A stretch of DNA of 64,000 bases from NCBI GenBank assembly GCA_944321845.1, contig CALUMT010000016.1, positions 1-64,000 on the forward strand, read 5' to 3'. The translations under genes and the position numbers were made by a program. Positions 44,228 to 52,324 of this stretch are shown here, piece by piece. The notes beneath the pieces were generated by a model that worked only from the letters and a program-made list of their open reading frames with translations, was not told the DNA's origin and ran no database searches. The stretch's first letter is position 1, and the number at the start of each line of letters is the position of its first letter. Source of the stretch: an uncultured Butyricimonas sp. Its GTDB lineage: Bacteria > Bacteroidota > Bacteroidia > Bacteroidales > Marinifilaceae.

Positions 44228-45521
44228 GAATCTCTGCTCCTATAGCGTTCAATTTCTCGTCAATACGCTCATAACCACGGTCTATCTGATCGATATTATC
44301 GATTACGCTGGTACCTTGCGCCGAAAGAGCCGCTATCAACAAGGCGATTCCCGCCCGGATATCCGGGGATGTCATCTTCGTGGCCCGAAGCTGTGACTCG
44401 TGATTTTGCCCGATAACCGTGGCCCGGTGGGGATCGCAAAGAATGATCTTCGCTCCCATATCTATCAATTTATCCACGAAAAAGAGACGGCTCTCGAACA
44501 TCTTCTGGTGAATCAGCACGCTCCCCTTGGCTTGGGTGGCCACAACCAGGAAAACGCTCAACAGGTCAGGCGTCAACCCCGGCCAGGGGGCATCTGCCAC
44601 GGTAAGAATAGAACCGTCAATAAAATTCTCGATCAAATAATGCTCCTGACGGGGAATATACAAATCATCCCCTCGTTCCTCGACACGTACGCCTAATTTA
44701 CGGAAGGCATTCGGTATGATTCCCAAATCGGGGATACTGACATCTTTTATGGTGATCTCCGAACGGGTAAGTGCAGCCAATCCGATGTAACTCCCCACCT
44801 CAATCATATCCGGCAGGCAGACATGACGGCACCCGCCAAGTGTCTCAACCCCCTCTATTGTCAGCAGATTAGAGGCTATGCCGGAAATACGGGCCCCCAT
44901 GCGATTCAACATCTTGCACAGTTGCTGGATGTAAGGCTCACAGGCAGCATTATAAATGGTCGTGACGCCTTTCGCCAAAACCGCGGCCATGACAATATTG
45001 GCCGTACCGGTAACCGAAGCCTCATCCAAAAGCATGTAAGTACCTTTCAGCTGCTGGGCTGAAGCCCGGAAACATCCTTTCACCTCGTCATACTCGAAGG
45101 TAGCCCCCAATTTCTCGAATCCCAGGAAATGGGTATCCAAGCGACGGCGACCGATTTTATCGCCCCCGGGCTTAGGAACCAATCCATAGCCGTAACGGGC
45201 CAACAAAGGCCCCAAAATCATGATAGAACCGCGCAAACTTGAAGCCTTCCGGTAAAAATCCTCCGTGTCCAGGTAATTAAAATCAATGTCGCAAGCGTTA
45301 AAGGCATACTCTCCTTTGGCAATCCGTCTCACGTGCACGCCCATTCCCTGCAACAGTTCAATCAATTTCAACACATCCAGGATTTCCGGGATATTGCCGA
45401 TAACGACCTCGTCCTTGGTTAACAAACAAGCGCAAATGACCTGCAACGCTTCATTTTTTGCCCCCTGGGGGACAAGTTCTCCTTTCAGGCGTTTACCGCC
45501 AATGACTTCAAACTTACTCAT
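44214..45521 (-). CDS. murA: UDP-N-acetylglucosamine 1-carboxyvinyltransferase
   Basis: A 435-residue enzyme catalysing the first committed step of peptidoglycan synthesis, enolpyruvyl transfer from PEP to UDP-GlcNAc. It opens with GGKRLKGELVPQGAKNEAL (Lys22 and Asn23 of the active site) and contains PDMIEVGSYIGLAA and the EPSP-synthase-fold repeats. The loop that carries the reactive Cys in E. coli (PGGCAIG) reads PGGDKIGRRRLDTH here, with Asp121 in its place. The Cys-to-Asp form is known to be active and resistant to fosfomycin. Length is slightly above the usual 420. A -7 box lies upstream and a terminator overlaps the stop codon. Confidence 0.94.
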   Translation of the reverse strand: MSKFEVIGGKRLKGELVPQGAKNEALQVICACLLTKDEVVIGNIPEILDVLKLIELLQGMGVHVRRIAKGEYAFNACDIDFNYLDTEDFYRKASSLRGSIMILGPLLARYGYGLVPKPGGDKIGRRRLDTHFLGFEKLGATFEYDEVKGCFRASAQQLKGTYMLLDEASVTGTANIVMAAVLAKGVTTIYNAACEPYIQQLCKMLNRMGARISGIASNLLTIEGVETLGGCRHVCLPDMIEVGSYIGLAALTRSEITIKDVSIPDLGIIPNAFRKLGVRVEERGDDLYIPRQEHYLIENFIDGSILTVADAPWPGLTPDLLSVFLVVATQAKGSVLIHQKMFESRLFFVDKLIDMGAKIILCDPHRATVIGQNHESQLRATKMTSPDIRAGIALLIAALSAQGTSVIDNIDQIDRGYERIDEKLNAIGAEIHRKA

Positions 45522-45545
45522 AGTGTCTCATGATTTCATTATGGG

Positions 45546-45553
45546 CAAATATA
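45546..45553 (-). promoter_or_regulatory. -7 box for murA
   Basis: TATATTTG on the minus strand, 24 bp upstream of the murA ATG. No clear -33 box. Confidence 0.4.
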
Positions 45554-45681
45554 CGACAATATATTTCCATGGACTATTGATAAAAATATTTTTTTCGCGT
45601 ATATTAAACTGTAACGTTTTAAATTAAACTTTCGAGGGGTGGTCCATTTTTCTGGCACAATTTATGTAAATCACTGTAAAT

Positions 45682-45716
45682 GTATTGATTCAATACGTTA
45701 TCATAATTGCAATTAT
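45682..45716. promoter_or_regulatory. two adjacent palindromes upstream of the metzincin lipoprotein operon
   Basis: GTATTGATTCAATAC (45682-45696; 7-bp arms, 1-bp centre) and ATAATTGCAATTAT (45703-45716; perfect 14-bp palindrome) have centres about 20 bp apart. They lie 46-80 bp before the first ATG and look like dimer-binding operators. No TAnnTTTG box is visible in this 240-bp gap. Confidence 0.45.
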
Positions 45717-45761
45717 TGGATGTGTATCATTTTTTGTAAAAGTAATCATTAAAAACGCGAC

Positions 45762-47615
45762 ATGAAGAAATTAATTTTTGGCTTGTTTTTCTGCGTAACA
45801 TTAATCGCGGCCTGCACGGACGAGGAGCAGATGCTACCAGGCAGAGAGACAACAAGTACAATTATCAAACTGGGTGCCGTGGATTATGAAAATAAACAGG
45901 TGCGCTCGGGCTCAGAAGAGGAGAAAATTTACGACCGAGTTGAATTCTATATTATGAACGAGCAGGGAGAACCGGTGAAAGGTTCGAAAAACTACTATAA
46001 ACCGGAAACAGCGGAAATCGTGGCAGAAGGTTTGCAAGCGGGAAAATACACGCTGCTGGTACTGGGTATACAAGGCAACGAAGAGGAAGACGGGGCCGTC
46101 ATCCATTCATTGGAACGGGTAAATGACGAATGGCTGACATTCCCCCAGGAACATTCAGCTCCCCTAAAAGCAGCTTACTTCTATTCCCGAACCCCTTTCG
46201 AGGTGGTCACCAAACCAACGGCTGAAGGAGAGGTGGAGGAAATCCTGATCGATAAAACCATTTATCAAAAACATATCATGGGCAAGGCCCGTTTCGAATT
46301 CACGTACAACAACCCGTACGTGAGAACGGCCGTGACAGACAAGCAAGTCATCATTCGCCACGAAGGATTTTACACGAGTTTCTCGGCCGACAGCAGTTTT
46401 TCGCGCATCGGTAATCCCGGGGAATGGCAACTGGAATTAAACAGCAAGGAGGAATACGGTCTACTCCCAACCGGGACAACGAACCACATACAAGGAAGCG
46501 TACAGATGATCAGCCGCTCGTACAAAGGCTATCTCACCGAACAAGAATATGACTTCAGCGTGGAGGCCATCGCCGCCAATCGAATAAACCGGATTCATAT
46601 TCCTGTCAATCACCCGGATGACAAACAAGGAACGGCATTCATTACCGGTCTGGCTTACGAGGAGGCCGGATTCGGGAAAATATTACAAGATGACGAACCG
46701 AAGACCGTTTACGCAGATGCTTCCCAACGTAAATTCAACACGGCAGATCCGTTACAGGTAAAATTCCTGGACAACGGGGAATTAATGGTCCGTTTCTATT
46801 CTCCCAAGCCGGTACGGAACATGACCGTGAAAGCCCGAATCCCGTCCGTCAGCTCGGAATTTATTGATTTAGTCTACTTCGATTCAATTCCTGCATTCGC
46901 GGACGTCCATCTCTTGCTTCCCCTGTTGGAAAGGAGCGGAATGTACCGCACGGAATCAGGACGAGTGATTGAAATTCCTGCCATGGATGCCAGCCGTATC
47001 AAGGATGCGGAATTTAAACTAGAATCAGAGGATCCCTACTGGTTGAAGTTACGGGAAATCATTCACGGGTGGACCATTTCCTTTGGGCTTTACGACGGGA
47101 ATCCGGATTTACCGGACGGAGGTCCGGTCGGTAACTGGATGGGTATTCGCCCGGTACATTGCCGGGAAGTGGTAGCCTTTTTCCTGAACTTCACCTACAT
47201 GATCGACATGCCCGAACATCGGGAAATCCTAAAAGCCAATGAAGACATCCTATACGGGAACGGGGGTAAGGAAGACAAGGTAACAGCGGAAACCGTCTTG
47301 AAGCAGATGCAACAGCCCCGCAGCCTAATCGTGGGATTGGTATACTCGGGTAACGGGGTCCTCGGACTTGGGGGAGGTAATGTATTCGGAGCCTATCAAC
47401 AAGCCTACCTTCAACACTATTTCAATACCTATTCCTGCGAGATCATGTTCCATGAATTAGGACATGTCATGGGTTACTCGCATTCCAGTTCCTTCACGTA
47501 CGGCCCATGGGCCCAGGAATTAATGAACCATTTCTACGTGAATAACCTGGATAAATTCCCCGTGGAATCCAGCAGTTACCTGGACAGTAAAAACAACCCG
47601 AATCTATACCGATAA
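45762..47615 (+). CDS. surface lipoprotein with C-terminal metzincin-type metalloprotease domain
   Basis: A 617-residue lipoprotein (lipobox Cys18, IAAC, followed by TDEEQ, an acidic surface-export-like signal). Residues about 30-300 are beta-rich with fimbrial-lipoprotein (Mfa2/FimB-like) character: VEFYIMNEQGEPVKGSKNYY, AGKYTLLVLGIQG, KARFEFTYNNPYV, ANRINRIHIPVN. The C-terminal region has the zinc motif HELGHVMGYSHSS (His564, His568 and His574) next to FNTYSCEIMF. It is therefore a probable surface protease. It is the first gene of three; the gap to the next is 28 bp. I do not recognise a named orthologue. Confidence 0.78.
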   Translation: MKKLIFGLFFCVTLIAACTDEEQMLPGRETTSTIIKLGAVDYENKQVRSGSEEEKIYDRVEFYIMNEQGEPVKGSKNYYKPETAEIVAEGLQAGKYTLLVLGIQGNEEEDGAVIHSLERVNDEWLTFPQEHSAPLKAAYFYSRTPFEVVTKPTAEGEVEEILIDKTIYQKHIMGKARFEFTYNNPYVRTAVTDKQVIIRHEGFYTSFSADSSFSRIGNPGEWQLELNSKEEYGLLPTGTTNHIQGSVQMISRSYKGYLTEQEYDFSVEAIAANRINRIHIPVNHPDDKQGTAFITGLAYEEAGFGKILQDDEPKTVYADASQRKFNTADPLQVKFLDNGELMVRFYSPKPVRNMTVKARIPSVSSEFIDLVYFDSIPAFADVHLLLPLLERSGMYRTESGRVIEIPAMDASRIKDAEFKLESEDPYWLKLREIIHGWTISFGLYDGNPDLPDGGPVGNWMGIRPVHCREVVAFFLNFTYMIDMPEHREILKANEDILYGNGGKEDKVTAETVLKQMQQPRSLIVGLVYSGNGVLGLGGGNVFGAYQQAYLQHYFNTYSCEIMFHELGHVMGYSHSSSFTYGPWAQELMNHFYVNNLDKFPVESSSYLDSKNNPNLYR

Positions 47616-47643
47616 AATAATTATCAACTCACATCATTGAAAC

Positions 47644-49842
47644 ATGAACTGGAAAAAATACATATACGGAATAACAGGGATGCTATCCTTGATGGGATGC
47701 CAAAGAGAAGATATTTCCATTCCCGGACACGGGGGGCAACTTGAAATCAGTTTCAAGGCGCTCAACCCGACGGAGGGAATGATGGAAAGCACCATACAAA
47801 CCGTGCAAGGATACCGTTTTGAAGATGGAATCCTGCAAGAAATACTCCCCGACATATCCATTGACTCGGAAGGAGATGGAGTCATCGAATCCCAAACGAG
47901 AGAAGGGGTCATTTATTTCACCGCCAACACGAACGGAGGTAAAGACCTAACCATCGGCACAACAGACCTGAACAGTTTTCTGAAGAAGGTTGAACCGGGA
48001 AGCAATTGGCAAAGTGACAATCTCCCGATGACCGGTATGCTGTCATTAAATGGGATTGAACATTCCGCCACGGTCAACCTGAAAAGAACTGTCGCCCGTC
48101 TTGACGTGGAGACCCGGATCGCCGGAGTGGAAGTACATGACGTGACCGTTAAGAACGTGGCAGACCGGGGATTCCTGTGGGAACAAGAACACATCATGTC
48201 TCCCGCTGAAACCAAACTGGACGAATTCGGCAAACAATTCCCGCAACCATTGAGGAACACGAAACAAACATTGCTGTATTTAAACGAACAGAAAAACAGC
48301 GAACTCATGGTGGTGGCAAATGTCGCTTTCGGCGGGGGAATGCATAAATTGACGAGCCGCTTGCCGGAAGAAATAAAACGCAACACCATATACACCTTAA
48401 AAATCAATGGAGCCGGAGGCAGTTTGCAATTATCCGTTTCCGAGGGAGTATGGGAAGAAGGAAATCAAAGCGAAGCTATCCTGAACAAAAAAGGTCTGAT
48501 TGACGTCGCCTCCACCGTTTTACCGGCAGGAATTCGCGTGAACGAAGGGCAAGATTCGGTGTTCATCTCGTACAGGAAAAATACGCTGGATCTGGTACTG
48601 CTGGCAGAAAGCGATTCCGAGATACAAGTCGAAGGTTCCGCGACATTAGTCAACGTCAACGTGAAAGACAAGACAAGCAGAGGCCTGGAGCAGGTAGCAA
48701 CCGTATCCGTGACAACCGGAGAGAAAATGCCAGGTATGTTAAGCAGTAATGAATATATCCTGTTAAAGGTCTTCCGGGAAGGAGTATTAAAAGGGAACGT
48801 GGTGCTGGTATTTGAACCTCATCCCGTGGCATTGGAGGGAAAGATTCAATTCGATGAAAACGGAGTATGCGATTTCGCCCGTTACGTGGATGGAGAAATA
48901 GGGACACTCACCTTACCCGAGGGTATGCAGGTGGAACTAAGCTTTCCGACAGGCCAACCTCGATGGATGCAATTAGCGTCAAACGAAGAAACCCCCGACA
49001 GATACCGGGTACTGGGGGGATGGAAGCCCAATGATCCGGAAGCAGACGGCAGAACGCAAGAAGCCACGTTGACATTCACGGACAGCAACGGCTCCACAAG
49101 CTACACGATAAAAAGAAAGAATTACGGACTACCGGTCGTGAATATCAACGGGGTATGGTGGTGTAAATATAACCTGCGAGGAGATGCTAAAAAATTCGAG
49201 GATCAGGTGTCGATAAAAGAAGACGCCGAAATCATCCGGGGAGATGTAAAAGCTTACCTGGACGGCTGTTCGGACGAAGAATTTTACCGGCTACTCGGAG
49301 ACCAGTACCAGAGCGGCAATACACAAGGTCTGAAACTCGTGTACCAGGACAATCAATTCAGTTATGAAGGCTTCACGAACAACGTCCCGGATCTCAGTTC
49401 GCTGGATGCCGGAACCATGGTTCCCGAGGGATACCGATTGCCAACATACGACGATTACCGCTTTTTCACTTGGGGTAATGACTGTAATTTAAAATATGGC
49501 AACGAAAGTTTTGACAATAAACTGGGGCAATACCTTGGGATAAACTCCGTAGAAAGAAACATAACGATTGACAATCAAAATTATGGCTCCATAACGTACT
49601 ACCATTTCACATACAATGGTGCCAGCCTCGTACTCTGCGGTCTTGGTCATCAACACAAGAACGGGTTCGAGAAGAAAACCATCCTGTTTGCCACTTATGG
49701 CCGTAACGGGATGTCCTGGGCCCTGGAAGGATACACCAAGGCAGATGGAAGAGGAAACTGGTTTAAATACGCGAATTATGGACCTACCAACACGCGCACG
49801 TTGAGATGTATCAAAAAGGATGTTGAATATATTTATGAATGA
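47644..49842 (+). CDS. Mfa2/FimB-like lipoprotein with FISUMP-like C-terminal domain (paralogue 1)
   Basis: A 732-residue lipoprotein (lipobox Cys19, SLMGC). The N-terminal half resembles fimbrial anchor/tip lipoproteins: VNLKRTVARLDVETRI, TSRLPEEIKRNTIYTLKING and LQLSVSEGVWEEGNQSEAI. A middle beta domain contains YRVLGGWKPNDPEADGR. The C-terminal about 220 residues look like a FISUMP-type domain: VVNINGVWWCKYN, PEGYRLPTYDDYRFF and a terminal TRTLRCIKK. It is closely similar in plan to the next gene, pointing to tandem duplication. Function is unknown; adhesion or polymer binding at the surface is inferred. Confidence 0.75.
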   Translation: MNWKKYIYGITGMLSLMGCQREDISIPGHGGQLEISFKALNPTEGMMESTIQTVQGYRFEDGILQEILPDISIDSEGDGVIESQTREGVIYFTANTNGGKDLTIGTTDLNSFLKKVEPGSNWQSDNLPMTGMLSLNGIEHSATVNLKRTVARLDVETRIAGVEVHDVTVKNVADRGFLWEQEHIMSPAETKLDEFGKQFPQPLRNTKQTLLYLNEQKNSELMVVANVAFGGGMHKLTSRLPEEIKRNTIYTLKINGAGGSLQLSVSEGVWEEGNQSEAILNKKGLIDVASTVLPAGIRVNEGQDSVFISYRKNTLDLVLLAESDSEIQVEGSATLVNVNVKDKTSRGLEQVATVSVTTGEKMPGMLSSNEYILLKVFREGVLKGNVVLVFEPHPVALEGKIQFDENGVCDFARYVDGEIGTLTLPEGMQVELSFPTGQPRWMQLASNEETPDRYRVLGGWKPNDPEADGRTQEATLTFTDSNGSTSYTIKRKNYGLPVVNINGVWWCKYNLRGDAKKFEDQVSIKEDAEIIRGDVKAYLDGCSDEEFYRLLGDQYQSGNTQGLKLVYQDNQFSYEGFTNNVPDLSSLDAGTMVPEGYRLPTYDDYRFFTWGNDCNLKYGNESFDNKLGQYLGINSVERNITIDNQNYGSITYYHFTYNGASLVLCGLGHQHKNGFEKKTILFATYGRNGMSWALEGYTKADGRGNWFKYANYGPTNTRTLRCIKKDVEYIYE

Positions 49843-49846
49843 CACC

Positions 49847-52108
49847 ATGAAAGTTACACATATAAAACTATTGAACCTATTGATTTTGATCGGATGGCTG
49901 ACAAGCGGATGCTCGGACAAACCCGAAGACGAAGGAGGTGGCAAAGGACAGCTATGGTCTGTCAAAACCCAATTAGCCAGCTATATCGTAAACGGGGAAG
50001 AATCCGCATTACCCGGAGAAAACTCCGTGAATGACATGAAAGCCTGCTTATTTGAGGATGGTATCCTCAAACAAGTATATAGCCATATCCAAGGGAGCGG
50101 CAACCAATATAATTTTACAGTAGAAAGCAACCAAGGTAACCTTTATCTGTTGGCAAATACCTCCGAACTGATTGATTGGAACAACCTGAAAGTTGGGGAA
50201 ACAAATGAAAAAGATTGGCAGAACCAAATAGTCGAAACAAAGGGTGACCAGCACTCAAATTATTTCAGCGGACACGTGCAATTGGGAGGGAAAAATGCCA
50301 ACCAACCCGTAGAGGTCTTGCTACAACGAGGTTGTGCCCGTGTAGATGTAAAGTTCAACAAACCGGGGATACAATTACACCACGTACAACTGAAGAATGT
50401 CGCCAGAAGAGCCTACCTATTCCCACAGGAGAGCATATCCTCCCCGGACGAAGAAGTGCAGGACCTGGAATACACCTGGGAAGAAGCCTTAACGTCCGAC
50501 ACCCGGGGAATCGCTTATCTCCACGAGCAGGCCAATGAAGGGATACATGTCATCCTAAAAATTTATTTCCACGGTGGCACCCAAATCCTGGAAACCCAAT
50601 TACCGGGGACCATAAAACGCAACACCGTGTATACTCTTATCATAGACGGGGATGACACGAACCTCACGCTATCCGTCAATATCGACGAATGGGAAGAAGG
50701 TAGCGACATTATTATGAATCCTGACTTTGAGGATAAAATCACAATCGACGAGAGTAATTCCAATTTACCCGGAGGAGCTTTCGTAAGCGAGAAAGGAGAT
50801 GAACTGACATTACCTCATCCGCAAAGCGAATTTATTCTAGCCTTAAATTGTAATGACCAATTAGAAGTATCCCAGATTTCGGATGCCTCGATTGAAATCA
50901 CCTCGCTGGAAAGTACGGAAGGGAAAAACCGTTTTCTCGTGAAGAAACGCCTCATGGCAATCGGGCATAAGCAGGCCCAGAACACCATTTCGTTCAGACG
51001 TAAGGGATTGAATCAGATTTACGAGGAAGACAAACTTACCGTCATTCTTGAAGCCAACCCGACCACGGTAGAAGGTATTCTAACTTTCAACAAAGACAAT
51101 TACACCTGCGATTTCGCCGATTACAAAGACGGGGAATTCGGGACATTCCACCTACCGGAAGGCTATACCATGGAGGTCGAATTTGAAGAAGGAGAAGATG
51201 CCTGGATGTGTGTCCGTCAATCGGAAGGAGAAAGCAACACCTACCGGGTACTCGGCGGATGGCGTCCCAATGATCCCAAAGCTGACGGACGTATCCAAAA
51301 GGGCAAAATAGTCATTCACGACAACAACACGGGGAACAATCGGGAAGAATATATCGTGATTCGCCGAAACTACGGACTACCGGTCGTACAAATGAACGGG
51401 ATCTGGTGGTGTAAATATAATGCCATGGGACAATCCAACAATTTTGAAGACCAGATATTGGTTCCGGAAGACCCAGCCGAAAAAGCACAAATGAGCGTGT
51501 ATGAATACCTGAACACCTGTTCCGTCTCTGAATATCTTCGATTGTGGGGATGGTCTTACCAGGATGCAAGCGGCAAGGGCTTGAAAATTATCGCGCAAAA
51601 CAATGCCATAAAACTAGACGGTTATACCTCAAACGGGAGTGTCAACATAAATCATTTAAGTCCCACGGCATTATCCCCATCCGGTTACGAACTGCCGGAC
51701 AAGGCATATTACGACCGTATATTTGCGTCCTGGTGGATGCGTATCGACAGAAATGGGGGACCATATAACGTACAATCTCCCTGGGAAGGGAATCGCCAGG
51801 TATTTGTAACTTCCGGCCAACGCACTGACCTGATACTAGACGGGGTGATATTCCCAACGACATACCATTTCGAAGTGTATGACAAGATGAATAACACGAA
51901 AGCGGAATCAGTGACATTCTATGGACCTGGAGACCAATGGGGAAATGGCGGGATCAACCATAACAAAATTCTGTTCGGTTGCCACTCGTTGACCTCAGGC
52001 TGGTTTAATGCCTTCACCGCCAATGAAGGATTGCGTCAAAGCGGAGGTGGAGCAAATGATACCCGAATCTTACGATTCATCAAAACCCCGGTAGAATACA
52101 TCTACTGA
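49847..52108 (+). CDS. Mfa2/FimB-like lipoprotein with FISUMP-like C-terminal domain (paralogue 2)
   Basis: A 753-residue lipoprotein (lipobox SGC, Cys22, followed by SDKPEDEGG, acidic). Same architecture as the preceding gene: CARVDVKFNKPGIQLHHVQLKNVARRAYLF, GTIKRNTVYTLIIDG, LSVNIDEWEEGSDI, YRVLGGWRPNDPKADGR, VVQMNGIWWCKYNAMG, PSGYELPDKAYYDRIF and DTRILRFIKTPVEYIY. I chose the ATG at 49847 (MKVTHIKLLNLLIL), 4 bp after the previous stop, because it gives a clean signal sequence. In-frame ATGs at 49820 and 49835 overlap the upstream gene. An intrinsic terminator follows the stop. Confidence 0.76.
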   Translation: MKVTHIKLLNLLILIGWLTSGCSDKPEDEGGGKGQLWSVKTQLASYIVNGEESALPGENSVNDMKACLFEDGILKQVYSHIQGSGNQYNFTVESNQGNLYLLANTSELIDWNNLKVGETNEKDWQNQIVETKGDQHSNYFSGHVQLGGKNANQPVEVLLQRGCARVDVKFNKPGIQLHHVQLKNVARRAYLFPQESISSPDEEVQDLEYTWEEALTSDTRGIAYLHEQANEGIHVILKIYFHGGTQILETQLPGTIKRNTVYTLIIDGDDTNLTLSVNIDEWEEGSDIIMNPDFEDKITIDESNSNLPGGAFVSEKGDELTLPHPQSEFILALNCNDQLEVSQISDASIEITSLESTEGKNRFLVKKRLMAIGHKQAQNTISFRRKGLNQIYEEDKLTVILEANPTTVEGILTFNKDNYTCDFADYKDGEFGTFHLPEGYTMEVEFEEGEDAWMCVRQSEGESNTYRVLGGWRPNDPKADGRIQKGKIVIHDNNTGNNREEYIVIRRNYGLPVVQMNGIWWCKYNAMGQSNNFEDQILVPEDPAEKAQMSVYEYLNTCSVSEYLRLWGWSYQDASGKGLKIIAQNNAIKLDGYTSNGSVNINHLSPTALSPSGYELPDKAYYDRIFASWWMRIDRNGGPYNVQSPWEGNRQVFVTSGQRTDLILDGVIFPTTYHFEVYDKMNNTKAESVTFYGPGDQWGNGGINHNKILFGCHSLTSGWFNAFTANEGLRQSGGGANDTRILRFIKTPVEYIY

Positions 52109-52131
52109 CAATAAATCGCCATTGAAGTTAC

Positions 52132-52168
52132 AAGAGGGTGTGTCAAAATGACATTCCCTCTTTTACTT
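52132..52168 (+). terminator. terminator of the lipoprotein operon
   Basis: AAGAGGG...TGTCA (52132-52145) pairs with TGACA..CCCTCTT (52149-52162), with one internal mismatch pair, and is followed by TTACTTT. Confidence 0.65.
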
Positions 52169-52254
52169 TATATACCGCACAAAACATAAAATAAAACGAA
52201 TCCACTTATTATTTCTACCTTGGCCCGAGAATATCAATGAAAACACCGGGGGAA

Positions 52255-52285
52255 TTTGGAATGTGGATTTATATCGTTACATTTG
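52255..52285 (+). promoter_or_regulatory. sppA-lpxK-PNP promoter
   Basis: TTTG (52255-52258), 19 bp, TACATTTG (52278-52285): a full match to the Bacteroidetes consensus, about 40 bp before the sppA ATG. Confidence 0.7.
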
Positions 52286-52324
52286 TCTCATATAAAATAA
52301 CAAACATTCGTAAAAATGTAAGTC

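Noticed and set aside
45651..45666. CTGGCACAATTTATGT as a third sigma-54 promoter before the lipoprotein operon
   Set aside because: The -24 half is good, but the -12 half has TG where GC is required, and the start of transcription would be about 80 bp from the gene.
49820..49846. Earlier in-frame ATGs (49820 and 49835) for the second FISUMP-ended lipoprotein
   Set aside because: They lie inside or against the upstream gene and add residues before a complete lipoprotein signal beginning at 49847.
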